From positions 1-42,099 of the IMG/VR virus record IMGVR_UViG_3300046517_000405: a DNA stretch of 42,099 bases. The stretch is one strand, 5' to 3'. Origin of the DNA: a virus. Below are positions 8,412 through 15,933 of this stretch, piece after piece (within the stretch, counting starts at the first letter, position 1; each line of letters starts with the position of its first letter). Under the pieces are notes generated by a model, which worked only from the letters and a program-made list of their open reading frames with translations, had not been told where the DNA came from and did no database searches. Position numbers and translations under genes: made by a program.

Positions 8412-9016
8412 GCGAAGATCGGCAGACCGACGACCGGGATCAACTGCGCGAGGATCTTCTCCTTGTCCGCCGTGACGCCAGACGCCGCCGCGCCGCCTGC
8501 CGCGTTGCTGAACGTCTCGCTGTAGTCGCCCAGCCGCCGTGACGCCAGAGCGGCGTTCGGATTGCCGCCCGGGGCCGCCGCCGCGCCGACGTCGTAGCAG
8601 GTCAGCGAGATCAGGACCGACTCGCGCAGCGCCGCCGTCTCCACGCCGATGTATGTGATGCTGATCTCGTCGGAGAAGTACTCGCGCTGGTGGGTCCCGT
8701 CGTAGCGCCGATGGACCGCCGTGCCGTCAGGCGACAGGTACCAGTCGTCCGCCGCCAGCGTCAGGTCGGGCGGCTGCGTGAAGTACCAGTGCTCGACGAT
8801 CTGCGAGATCGACCCGACCCGCTCCGGCAGGAGCACGACGTTGAAGCCGTAGGCCGGGACACGGATCGTCGTCGAGCCCGTGTTCTGCTGCGCCGCCGAC
8901 AGGTAGCCGTTCATCAGGATCTCGTTCGCGTCGATCAGGCGCTGGAGATCGGTCTGGTCGTGTGACGCCGCCGACGCGCAGCGCGCGGCCACGTCCGACG
9001 GCGTCACAAGGGACAT
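8408..9016 (-). CDS. Head-tail connector adaptor
   Basis: 202 residues. The N-terminal half is helical (DQTDLQRLIDANEILMNGYL) as in connector proteins of the gp6/gp15 type that bind under the portal. A beta segment (VLLPERVGSISQIVEHWYF) follows, then an Ala/Gly-rich tail. It is longer than typical adaptors (about 100-150 residues), probably because of the inserted middle domain. Its stop overlaps the next gene (GTGA), placing it first in the connector-to-tail block. Confidence 0.65.
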   Translation of the reverse strand: MSLVTPSDVAARCASAASHDQTDLQRLIDANEILMNGYLSAAQQNTGSTTIRVPAYGFNVVLLPERVGSISQIVEHWYFTQPPDLTLAADDWYLSPDGTAVHRRYDGTHQREYFSDEISITYIGVETAALRESVLISLTCYDVGAAAAPGGNPNAALASRRLGDYSETFSNAAGGAAASGVTADKEKILAQLIPVVGLPIFA

Positions 9017-9286
9017 CTACTTGTCCTCGCTCGGAGTGCGGGACTTCTTCGACGCGCGGACCGTCCGCAGGGTCTTCCCGGTGTTCGGGTCGTAGACCTC
9101 GACGTCCTGCTCCCGGGCCGTGTAGCCCGGGACGCCGCGACCTTCGCGGACCTGCTGCTGCGGGAAGCGCATCTTGCTCCCGTCCACAGCCTTCGTGCTC
9201 GCCATGTCGTCCTCCTGAAGGATCAGGCCCGGGTCTGCGTAGTCGGCACAGGTGCCCTCGTCAGCGCCGCAGACCGGGCAGATCAT
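9017..9286 (-). CDS. Small zinc-motif protein, two possible starts
   Basis: The ATG at 9286 overlaps the glycosyltransferase stop (ATGA) and gives 89 residues opening with CPVCGADEGTC, a probable zinc site. A second ATG at 9205 is preceded by a perfect AGGAGG with 5-base spacing and gives 62 residues (MASTKAVDG on). The strong internal ribosome site suggests the short form is made; the zinc-like head favours the long form. Both may exist. The shorter part (YDPNTGKTLRTVRASKKSR) is basic and unrecognised; it just precedes the connector gene. Confidence 0.6.
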   Translation of the reverse strand: MICPVCGADEGTCADYADPGLILQEDDMASTKAVDGSKMRFPQQQVREGRGVPGYTAREQDVEVYDPNTGKTLRTVRASKKSRTPSEDK

Positions 9287-10311
9287 GCGCTGAGAGTAGC
9301 CGAGCCGACAAGGTGCTGGACGACCGCCTCAGCGGCCCGCTGTGCCCCGCCGGAGCGGAATGTGTAGACGATGTCCAGCGCGGCGTTGCGCTGGCTCTCC
9401 GTGGCTCTGGGATCGTCTAGCGCCCTCCTGACGGCAGGGACCAGATCCGCCGGGGTGTCCACCTGCTCGCCGACCGTCGCCGCCTCCCAGAAGCGCAGGC
9501 CGTGATGGACCCAGCGCCGGTACTTCGACGGGTTCATCAGGACGACCGGGCGGTCCGTCGCGGCGAACTCGTAGATCGTCGAGGAGTTGTCGCAGACGTA
9601 GACGTCCGCCCGGCGGCAGACCTCGGCGAAGTCGGCCACGAACTCGATCCCGTTGCGCCGGTAGGCCGACGCCAGCATCCGGGGCCAGTCGGCCTTCGGG
9701 TGAGCGTGGCCGATCAGGTTGAACTCCCGGGCCAGATCCGGCAGGACCCGGTGGAACTCGCCATACGCCGTGTCGGTCTCCGGCACCTGCTTGCCCGGCC
9801 AGTGCCACGAGATCGCGACCGTCGGCGGCTCGCCCGGGTCCTTGCGCGGCAGGTCGTCGAGTTTCGGGCAGCCGACCACCTGCACGTCCGCCAGCGGGTA
9901 CCTCTGACGCCACAGGGCAGCGGCGTAGTGGTTCGGGACCATGAACAGGGACGTGTCCTCGCGATCCTCGCCGCCCGCGTACGAGTGATGGCGAGCGCCG
10001 GTCGAGTTCTCCCCGATGTACGACTGGCCCGCGCCGTGCTCGATGAACAGGAACCGCGTGTACCCCCGGATGCGCCCGGTCTTCGTGTCGCCGATGGACG
10101 CCACCAGCGCCGGGTGATCCTGACCGTGCACGACGCCGCGCCGGTAGTTCTCCCGGACGACGGGGGCGACCACGGTCACGCCCTGCGCCACCGCGTAGCC
10201 GACCAGCGGAGCCTCGGTGTAGAAGACGCCCCGGAGGTGCAGCGGCAGCGCGTTCCAGACCGGGACCAGATGGTCGATGAACTGACGCTCGCAGGCGATG
10301 GCGTCGATCAC
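9283..10311 (-). CDS. Glycerophosphotransferase-like glycosyltransferase (GT-B)
   Basis: 342 residues from a GTG at 10311 that overlaps the preceding stop (GTGA); codons further upstream are shadow. Visible motifs fit the CDP-glycerol glycerophosphotransferase/UDP-GlcNAc-epimerase-like GT-B fold: FIEHGAGQSY, VVGCPKLDDL, ISWHWPG, LIGHAHPK and a strong nucleotide-sugar site CDNSSTIYEFAATDRPVV. It is third in a run of transferases placed between the capsid gene and the connector genes, which suggests glycosylation or glycerophosphate decoration of the virion, or alteration of the host envelope. Acceptor and donor cannot be told from sequence. Confidence 0.7.
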   Translation of the reverse strand: MIDAIACERQFIDHLVPVWNALPLHLRGVFYTEAPLVGYAVAQGVTVVAPVVRENYRRGVVHGQDHPALVASIGDTKTGRIRGYTRFLFIEHGAGQSYIGENSTGARHHSYAGGEDREDTSLFMVPNHYAAALWRQRYPLADVQVVGCPKLDDLPRKDPGEPPTVAISWHWPGKQVPETDTAYGEFHRVLPDLAREFNLIGHAHPKADWPRMLASAYRRNGIEFVADFAEVCRRADVYVCDNSSTIYEFAATDRPVVLMNPSKYRRWVHHGLRFWEAATVGEQVDTPADLVPAVRRALDDPRATESQRNAALDIVYTFRSGGAQRAAEAVVQHLVGSATLSA

Positions 10312-10478
10312 TCCATCACGAAGCCCTTCTGCTGGCGCATCCAGCCGATCAGCGCCGTGATCTTCTGGCCCTTGAACCGGCGGACGATGGGCGGGGTCTC
10401 GATGATGTAGCCGCCCCGGACCCCGACCGTCACGGTCATCGCCTCGGACGAGAGCCAGTACCAGATCAGGCCATCCAC
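10308..10478 (-). CDS. Small protein upstream of the GT-B gene
   Basis: 56 residues if the GTG at 10478 is used (DGLIWYWLSSEAM at the front), or 43 residues from ATG 10439. Neither has a good ribosome site. Composition is protein-like (aromatic and aliphatic residues, GQKITALIGWMRQQKG near the end), unlike surrounding shadow frames, and the stop overlaps the GT-B start, which implies coupling. Function not recognised. Confidence 0.5.
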   Translation of the reverse strand: MDGLIWYWLSSEAMTVTVGVRGGYIIETPPIVRRFKGQKITALIGWMRQQKGFVME

Positions 10479-10518
10479 TCCCGGATCGTACCGCGTGGTG
10501 AGACGATGGATTAGGGGG

Positions 10519-10547
10519 TTGACAAGATGGCAGGACGTGCGTACTGT
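10519..10547 (+). promoter_or_regulatory. Sigma70-type promoter, leaderless class
   Basis: TTGACA at 10519-10524, 17-base spacer, TACTGT at 10542-10547, with the shared upstream TTAGGGGG. Only seven bases separate the -10 box from the ATG at 10555, so the transcript probably begins at or next to the start codon. It drives the + cassette 10555-11054 against the direction of the structural genes. Confidence 0.85.
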
Positions 10548-10554
10548 GACCGCC

Positions 10555-10695
10555 ATGAACACGAAGCGCCACATCGCAACCCCAGCCGACCGGCTGGCAT
10601 GGGAGTCCACCTGCACCGCCTGTGGCGAGCGGGTCGTCTCTCGGGCAAACGTCCACGGCTACAAGGTCTGGACCCACCGCAAGGCAGGGCGCTGA
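10555..10695 (+). CDS. Small CxxC protein, leaderless
   Basis: 46 residues from the ATG at 10555, placed by the promoter that abuts it. The product is basic and contains one CTAC knuckle followed by HGYKVWTHRKAGR, so a C2H2-like zinc site is possible. It is first in a two-gene + cassette lying between two leftward glycosyltransferase genes. Function not recognised; a small DNA-binding or anti-host protein would fit, but that is only inference. Confidence 0.65.
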   Translation: MNTKRHIATPADRLAWESTCTACGERVVSRANVHGYKVWTHRKAGR

Positions 10696-10704
10696 AAAGC
10701 GCCC
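10687..10704 (+). promoter_or_regulatory. Hairpin between cassette genes
   Basis: GGGCGCT-GAAA-AGCGCCC is a perfect 7-bp stem with a GNRA-type tetraloop that contains the TGA stop of the first cassette gene. The AGGAGG of the next gene begins a few bases later. It lacks a T tract, so RNA stabilisation or partial attenuation is more likely than full termination. Confidence 0.6.
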
Positions 10705-10721
10705 GACAGGAGGCACCACGA

Positions 10722-11054
10722 ATGTTCGGCTACCAGCACACCTGCACCCACGACGGCGACCGTTGCCCGGACTTCGACGTCGATCCGTTCATCACGGCCA
10801 CCATCGAGCGCGAGATTGCCCTCGACGAGCGCAACGCCGCCGAGTACGTCTGGAGCGCGAACCTGATGGAGAAGCGGATCAACCGCTACCGCCCCGGCCA
10901 CACCGGCTGGAAGGCGCTCCGGGTCGCCGAGGCCGAGGTCCAGCGGACCAGCAAGGCGTGGGCCGAGGAAGCGCAACTGGTCTACGGCAGCGGCCCGGAC
11001 CTCACGTTCGACGACCTCGACGACGTCCGCCCGCTCCTCGGGCTGGTGTCCTAG
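10722..11054 (+). CDS. Unrecognised acidic protein of + cassette 1
   Basis: 110 residues from ATG 10722, with ACAGGAGGCA ending 6 bases upstream. The head has a His/Cys cluster (YQHTCTHDGDRCPDFD) that could bind metal; the remainder is a helical region (TIEREIALDERNAAEYVW) ending in an acidic DDLDDVRPLL. The TAG stop lies in a CTAG palindrome that is also the stop of the convergent glycosyltransferase gene. Function not recognised. Its own promoter and reversed orientation mark it as a moron-like insertion. Confidence 0.8.
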   Translation: MFGYQHTCTHDGDRCPDFDVDPFITATIEREIALDERNAAEYVWSANLMEKRINRYRPGHTGWKALRVAEAEVQRTSKAWAEEAQLVYGSGPDLTFDDLDDVRPLLGLVS

Positions 11055-12598
11055 TAGGCGGTGCCAGCGCGCACCGCCCCGATGTGCTCGATCCACGGAG
11101 CGCCGTCGCCCCAGTAGGCGAAGACGCTCCGCTGGTTTGCCAGCAGCCGGTCGCCGAAGATCCGCTCGCTGGACTTCCCGCTCGGCCAGCGGTTCTTGAT
11201 CAGGTCCCGCCGGAACAGGGACGGGTTCGCCGTGAAGTGATCCCGCTGCGCGATGTAGCCGTCCCGCTGCTCGCGCCAGCCGTCGATGCTGGCGAGGACG
11301 GACCCCGCCTCCTGCTCCTTCGGGTAGTACGGCCCCCGGAGCAGGGCGACCTGTAGGACGTTCGGGTCGGCGTCGAGGAGCGCCATCATCGGCACGAGGT
11401 CCACGTCCCGGCTGTAGGTGAAGTCGTCCTCGATGCTGAAGACGTAGTCGCCGACGCAGTGCCGCTCCAGATAGCCCCACAGCGCCTGCATCGCCGCGAT
11501 GTAGCCCGAGTGCTGCCGGAGGCCGACGACGTAGAAGCCCGCCGCGCTGGCGATCTCGTGCAGTTCTGCATGGAACTCGTGGTCCCAGTCCGAGTACACG
11601 ACCTTCTGGGTCATCGGCCCGGTGACGTGCTCGTTGAACGAGGCGAGCGACCGGCGCAGGTACTCCTTCCGCTCGGGCCAGACGTCCGCCGTACCGCCGC
11701 TGCGCATGACCACCGTGACGGCAGGGGGCGGGCCGAACCGCTGCTCCTTCGCGCTCTGCTTCAGTTCCTCCAGCGTCGGCCACCAGTGCTGCCAGTCCGG
11801 CAGGCCGTACTTGCGGACGAGCGGCATCAGGCTCTGGTCGTCGCGCTTCAGGTTCTCCACGTCGCGGATGTTCTCGGCCTCGCTGGCGGGCAGGCCCGGG
11901 CGGTCGTGGAGGCCGTGGTCCCGGCGCAGCGCCACCATGTAGCGCCGACCGAGGCGGGCGTTCAGCGTGTACTCCTTCGTCGCCGACTGCCGACCGTTCG
12001 TCAGGCGGTCCGAGGAACGCGGGTGCCAGAGGTGGATCACGTCGCCCTCGGTCCGCTCGTGGCCGTACAGCCCGACGACGATGGACTGGAACGCCATGTC
12101 TTCGAAGCCCCAGCCTTCGAACCGCTCGTCCAGCCCGCCGAGATCGTCGAAGACCGGGCGCGGCACGACGATGAAGCAGGACCACGAGATCGGGTTCGTC
12201 CGCTCCGCCAGCAGGTCGATCTCGGCGGGGTCGATCTCCGGGCCGAAGTCGTGGTTGTCGGCGATGATCCGGGCCGTCTCCTCCTGCGCGATCCCGCGCC
12301 AGCGCCTGTGGCCCCACGTCACCTTGCCGGTGTCCTGCGCGAGCGCGATGGCGGCCCGCGCCTGCGACTGGCTGTACATCACGTCCGAGTCGATGATGAT
12401 CCCGAAGTCCCACTTGCCCGCCGCCGCGCTGGCGAGGTTGATCGCCTTCGCCCGGTTGAACGGTCGCGGCCCGTCGTCGTGGCCCTCGTAGATCGGGACG
12501 TCCGGCAGGATCTTCTCCCAGCGCGCCCGCGCGTAACGCCACAGCGCGTCGCGGTGCCCGCCGTCGTCACGGCGCGGGGCGAGGAAGACGGTTCTCAC
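11051..12598 (-). CDS. Two-domain GT-A glycosyltransferase
   Basis: 515 residues from GTG 12598, which overlaps the upstream stop as GTGA; codons before it are shadow. The N-terminal half looks like a GT2-type transferase: IIIDSDVMYS supplies a DxD-like metal site and ERFEGWGFEDMAF matches the GWGxED acceptor motif of galactosyl/GalNAc transferases. The C-terminal half looks like a second GT-A domain (VVMRSGG, VFSIEDDFTYSRD, ANPSLFRRDL). Two domains in one chain suggest successive sugar additions. It lies directly downstream of another GT-A gene and the capsid gene. Confidence 0.75.
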   Translation of the reverse strand: MRTVFLAPRRDDGGHRDALWRYARARWEKILPDVPIYEGHDDGPRPFNRAKAINLASAAAGKWDFGIIIDSDVMYSQSQARAAIALAQDTGKVTWGHRRWRGIAQEETARIIADNHDFGPEIDPAEIDLLAERTNPISWSCFIVVPRPVFDDLGGLDERFEGWGFEDMAFQSIVVGLYGHERTEGDVIHLWHPRSSDRLTNGRQSATKEYTLNARLGRRYMVALRRDHGLHDRPGLPASEAENIRDVENLKRDDQSLMPLVRKYGLPDWQHWWPTLEELKQSAKEQRFGPPPAVTVVMRSGGTADVWPERKEYLRRSLASFNEHVTGPMTQKVVYSDWDHEFHAELHEIASAAGFYVVGLRQHSGYIAAMQALWGYLERHCVGDYVFSIEDDFTYSRDVDLVPMMALLDADPNVLQVALLRGPYYPKEQEAGSVLASIDGWREQRDGYIAQRDHFTANPSLFRRDLIKNRWPSGKSSERIFGDRLLANQRSVFAYWGDGAPWIEHIGAVRAGTAY

Positions 12599-13302
12599 TG
12601 GTGCCCTCCCAGAGCCTGTAGGACGGTCGCTGCGTCGATGTCGATGCGGTTGGCGTACCAATCGTCAAACGCAGCCTTGTCGGCCTCCACCGTGGCTTGT
12701 GCGCGGTCGTAGCCCGCGTCGGTCGCCGCCTTGCCGACAGCCGGGTGCATATGCTCGATGACGAGGTCCGGCACGTAGTGCAGCGAGCCGATCCGCTTGC
12801 CCAGTTCGCGCCATGCGTCGTCGATGTACAGGTGGTTGCACGTCGGCAGCGCGTACCAGCCGAGCGCGTTGACGATCTCCGCGCTGATGAACGGGGCCGA
12901 CGGCAGGTGCGCGCCGTGGATCTTGTCGTCGCCGTAGGCGATGCCGGGCCGCGCCAGCGCCCGCTTCACCAGCCGGTCCCAGCCCTCCGTCCGGCACAGG
13001 TGGTCGTCGCCGAGGTTGCCGATGATCGCCGTCGGGTTCTCCCGGGCGATCCGCAGGGAGACGGTGTTCGTGGCCTTCACGAGGTTGCCCGTGTCGTCCG
13101 GCTGGAGCACGACGCGGCTGATCTCGGCCCGGTACCAGATGTCGCCGTTGCGGGCCGAGTAGCCCGCCAGCGTCGGGTCGTCGGCGTCGAGCGCGAGGAC
13201 GACGCTGGTGCCGACCAGCACGGCCCGCTTGCGCAGCGCCTCGGCTGCGTCGAGCGCCCGCTCGGGCCGCCCGCGTGACGGGATGACGGCGACGACTGAC
13301 AC
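12595..13302 (-). CDS. GT-A family glycosyltransferase
   Basis: 235 residues with a GTG start at 13302. The opening VVAVIPSRGRPERAL, the LALDADDP strand and IGNLGDDHLCRTEGW match the nucleotide-sugar and metal sites of GT2-like enzymes. The length suits a single catalytic domain. An out-of-frame ATG just upstream is not used. It is the first gene after the strong post-capsid hairpin, so it is probably expressed well below capsid level. Donor and acceptor unknown. Confidence 0.7.
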   Translation of the reverse strand: MSVVAVIPSRGRPERALDAAEALRKRAVLVGTSVVLALDADDPTLAGYSARNGDIWYRAEISRVVLQPDDTGNLVKATNTVSLRIARENPTAIIGNLGDDHLCRTEGWDRLVKRALARPGIAYGDDKIHGAHLPSAPFISAEIVNALGWYALPTCNHLYIDDAWRELGKRIGSLHYVPDLVIEHMHPAVGKAATDAGYDRAQATVEADKAAFDDWYANRIDIDAATVLQALGGHQ

Positions 13303-13318
13303 CCCCGCATGGTACGCA

Positions 13319-13356
13319 GAAGCCCCGGCCTCTGGGGGGAGAAAGGCCGGGGCTTC
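13319..13356 (-). terminator. Strong hairpin after the capsid gene
   Basis: Perfect 13-bp arms (GAAGCCCCGGCCT at 13319-13331 and its complement at 13344-13356) around a 12-base loop, in the 74-base gap between the capsid stop and the glycosyltransferase start. On the minus strand only TTC-TGCG follows, with no T run, so partial termination or mRNA 3' protection is likely; either would raise capsid relative to downstream genes. Confidence 0.75.
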
Positions 13357-13376
13357 CGGGTCAGGAGGTTACAGGC

Positions 13377-14723
13377 TTACGAGCCGAGATCCCAGTCCTG
13401 AAGGGTGACGACGCAGAACGCCGCCGGGAAGAAGATGGCGAGACCCAGCCGGGTCTCGGCGAGGACGGCGACGAGGTTGCGGACGAAGAAGTCGGAATGG
13501 CTGTCGCTCGTGAGGATGGTGACACCCTCCCGCTCGAAGACCGTTCCGCCCTGCTTGAACGCGCCCACGATGGCCGTGCCCGGATCGACCGCCTCGGACT
13601 CGACCCGGCGCATCCGCCAGATCGGGGCCGTGTCGGGCGTCGCAGGGCCGAGGACGCCGAACGGATCGCCCGCCCGGTAGCGCCCCTGCGAGTCCTTCAT
13701 CAGGTCGTATTCCTCGCTGTCCACCGGGTTCATCACCACGGCGTCGGCGTTCGCCCGCGCTGCGCCCGTCTTCACGAGCCGCTTCGCGGTGCGGATGCCG
13801 TCGAGGTTCGTGCCTGCCGCGAAGTGCGGGGTCAGGTCGAGGGTCTGGAGACCGCTCCGGTCGAGCAGACCGCTGATGTTCGGAGACGTCCCGTCGCCGT
13901 TCATCAGTTGGTCGTCGATCTCCAGATCCAGCATCAGCCGGAGTTGGTTGTCGATCAGCGACCGGGTCTGGCCGTAGTCGGCCAGTTGCTTGCGCGTCGC
14001 GGCCATCCACGTCGCGATGGTCTCGATGTTGTCGGTCCGGCGCTGCCAGCCGATGGACGACTGCGGCTTCCCACCGGTCGGGTTGCCGTCGATGGCGGCT
14101 TCCGAGACGGCGGCTGCCGCGTTGTCGAACGCGGTCTGGTAGGCGTACGACAACTGGTCGGACGTCGTGCTGTCGTTGCTGAACAGGTCGCGGACGACCG
14201 TCGGGGCCTGCGGCAGCGGCAGGATGCCCGGGAGGTACTGGGGGGTGATCAGCGCGGAACCGGCACCGGCCCGGTCGCCCGACGTCGCCGCCGTGCCCGA
14301 GATGATGTCGCTGGCCGCCTTGATCTGGGGGTTGAACGGGGTCGTCTTGAACGTCGCCCGGTCGCTGTTCAGGACGCCGCTGTCCGTGAGTTCCTTGTAC
14401 TCCTCGGACTCGACGAACTGCTGGCCGATGGACTTGCGGGTGAGGACGCCCCGGGGGTCGTCGATCTGGGTCCGCTGCCACGGGATGGGCCCGCCCCGGG
14501 CCTTCTCGTGGTAGAAGTCCAGCCGATCCTTCAGGGTCTCCATCTGCTCGCCGCGCTCTGCCGACTTCGTGTACTCGGCGTCGGCGGCGATGGCTTCGGC
14601 CATCTTCGCCTTGTAGCCGTCGAACTCGGCGTCACTGAGCGAATCGACGTCCTTACCCTCGACGAGAGCGGCTGCGTCCTTGAACAGGCCCGCCGCCTTC
14701 TCGCGCAGGTCGGTGTTCGCCAC
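13377..14723 (-). CDS. Major capsid protein, HK97 fold
   Basis: 448 residues, ATG at 14723. The first 110 residues or so are charged and helical (AAGLFKDAAALVEGKDVDSL, KDRLDFYHEKARG) and look like the cleavable delta/scaffold domain. The HK97 core follows with ALITPQYLPGILPLPQAPTV, QRRTDNIETIATWMAATRKQ, a long spine helix (DNQLRLMLDLEIDDQLMNG) and the terminal strand GLAIFFPAAFCVVTLQ. It follows the prohead protease gene by 12 bases, the usual order, and is followed by a strong hairpin. Confidence 0.93.
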   Translation of the reverse strand: MANTDLREKAAGLFKDAAALVEGKDVDSLSDAEFDGYKAKMAEAIAADAEYTKSAERGEQMETLKDRLDFYHEKARGGPIPWQRTQIDDPRGVLTRKSIGQQFVESEEYKELTDSGVLNSDRATFKTTPFNPQIKAASDIISGTAATSGDRAGAGSALITPQYLPGILPLPQAPTVVRDLFSNDSTTSDQLSYAYQTAFDNAAAAVSEAAIDGNPTGGKPQSSIGWQRRTDNIETIATWMAATRKQLADYGQTRSLIDNQLRLMLDLEIDDQLMNGDGTSPNISGLLDRSGLQTLDLTPHFAAGTNLDGIRTAKRLVKTGAARANADAVVMNPVDSEEYDLMKDSQGRYRAGDPFGVLGPATPDTAPIWRMRRVESEAVDPGTAIVGAFKQGGTVFEREGVTILTSDSHSDFFVRNLVAVLAETRLGLAIFFPAAFCVVTLQDWDLGS

Positions 14724-14735
14724 TGCGTGCTTCTC

Positions 14736-15539
14736 CTACTGCTGTGGTGTCAGGAGGCCGAGGCCGTAGCCCCGGGAGACGAGTTCGGCCCGCAGTTCCG
14801 CCTGAGCGGCGAGCAGTCGCGACTTGCCCGTCTGCGGCTCCTTCGGCGGGACCTCGGTCTCTGCGAGGAGCGCCGTCGTGTTCTCCACCAGCGACTGCAT
14901 CGTGGCGAGGAAGTCCTCCAGCCGCTTGCGGCGGTCTGAACTGATCTTCCTGCCCTCCTTCAGCCGGAGGTCGATGATCTCGGACTCCCGGACGTTCAGA
15001 TCCTTCGCTGCGGCCAGCACGCGGTCCGCCTGCTCCAGAAACGACCCGGCCAGCAGGTCGTCGTCCAGTCCCTTGATCGCGAGGGTTGCGGTTGACTTGC
15101 CCGCGCCCAGCAGGACGGGGCTGATCTCGTGGATGTCGAGCGCCTTCAGGCCGCGCCGTGCGCCCGGGTGCGACTTCGGCTTCGGTTCGAAGTCCGTCAC
15201 GTCGAAGCCGTACGACCACTGCTGCACGTCGCCCATCGCCTTGACGGTCTCGTAGGCGTTCGCGCCCTGCGTGGTCTTCAGGAAGAAGCCGCCCTTCGCC
15301 AGCGCCAGATCCCCGTCCTCGGACAGGAGCGCCTTGCCGGTCGGCAGGCGTGCGCCGCGCTCGGGCCATGACGTGTGGCCGTAGTCGCTGACCGGGACGA
15401 TGCGCCCCTTCGGGACCGCGCCCGGGAACGTCACGTCCTTGTCGTGGTCGATCTCGTTCAGCCGGGCGAAGGCGACGAGGAAGTCCCCGTCGTTCGTCAG
15501 GTCGAAGTCAACGAGGTCGAACGCCTTCACCTCGGGCAT
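14736..15539 (-). CDS. HK97-type prohead protease (S78)
   Basis: 267 residues, ATG at 15539. Catalytic candidates are His55 in SDYGHTSWPERG, Ser109 in WSYGFDV and the acidic residue of HEISPVLLGAG (138-147), the standard triad regions of herpes/HK97-like maturation proteases. Residues after about 190 are charged and helical and probably act as scaffold. It should trim the capsid delta domain inside the prohead. It lies between the + cassette 2 and the capsid gene. Confidence 0.9.
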   Translation of the reverse strand: MPEVKAFDLVDFDLTNDGDFLVAFARLNEIDHDKDVTFPGAVPKGRIVPVSDYGHTSWPERGARLPTGKALLSEDGDLALAKGGFFLKTTQGANAYETVKAMGDVQQWSYGFDVTDFEPKPKSHPGARRGLKALDIHEISPVLLGAGKSTATLAIKGLDDDLLAGSFLEQADRVLAAAKDLNVRESEIIDLRLKEGRKISSDRRKRLEDFLATMQSLVENTTALLAETEVPPKEPQTGKSRLLAAQAELRAELVSRGYGLGLLTPQQ

Positions 15540-15642
15540 AGACGTGCTCCCTCTGACATCAGGACTGCCATCGGGAGGGAAGTCTGCACCATCGCACGCA
15601 TCGAACGCAACGTTCCGTCAGGCGCAACACGCGACTAGGGGC

Positions 15643-15671
15643 TTGACAGGTTGCCGGGCCCGCAGTATGTT
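15643..15671 (+). promoter_or_regulatory. Sigma70-type promoter of + cassette 2
   Basis: TTGACA at 15643-15648, 17-base spacer, TATGTT at 15666-15671, preceded by the shared CTAGGGGC. A leader of about 65 bases follows with two AGGAGGCA elements, one at once after the promoter without a start codon nearby and one at 15734 that serves the gene at 15745. Confidence 0.85.
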
Positions 15672-15744
15672 CTTCCTGTCAGGAGGCAAGGCTCCCCGAT
15701 CTCACAGGGGTCGCTCCGGCTGGGGTAACACACAGGAGGCACAC

Positions 15745-15933
15745 ATGGACAACCGGCTGAACCACTGGACCTACCGTCGGACGATCTACGCGACCGACGA
15801 GATCGAGGCCCACTGGCTGATCAAGCGGACCGCCGAGCGGGAAGTCCCCGGCGCGACCGTCACGATCCTCTCAATCCGCAAGACCCCGACGGGCCGGTTC
15901 TCGGCCCTCGTGAAGATGGAGCGACACGCATGA
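15745..15933 (+). CDS. Small basic protein of + cassette 2
   Basis: 62 residues from ATG 15745 with ACAGGAGGCA just upstream. It opens NRLNHWTYRRTIYATDEIEA and ends in a strand-like KTPTGRFSALVKMERHA. Its stop overlaps the next start (ATGA). Function not recognised. Confidence 0.75.
   Translation: MDNRLNHWTYRRTIYATDEIEAHWLIKRTAEREVPGATVTILSIRKTPTGRFSALVKMERHA

Noticed and set aside
10659-12542. 627-codon minus frame overlapping the double glycosyltransferase
   Set aside because: Different frame of the same region, Arg/Gly/Pro-rich, no motifs; the 11051-12598 frame carries the GT motifs.
13497-14939. 480-codon + strand frame opposite the capsid gene
   Set aside because: Antisense shadow; capsid frame is clear.
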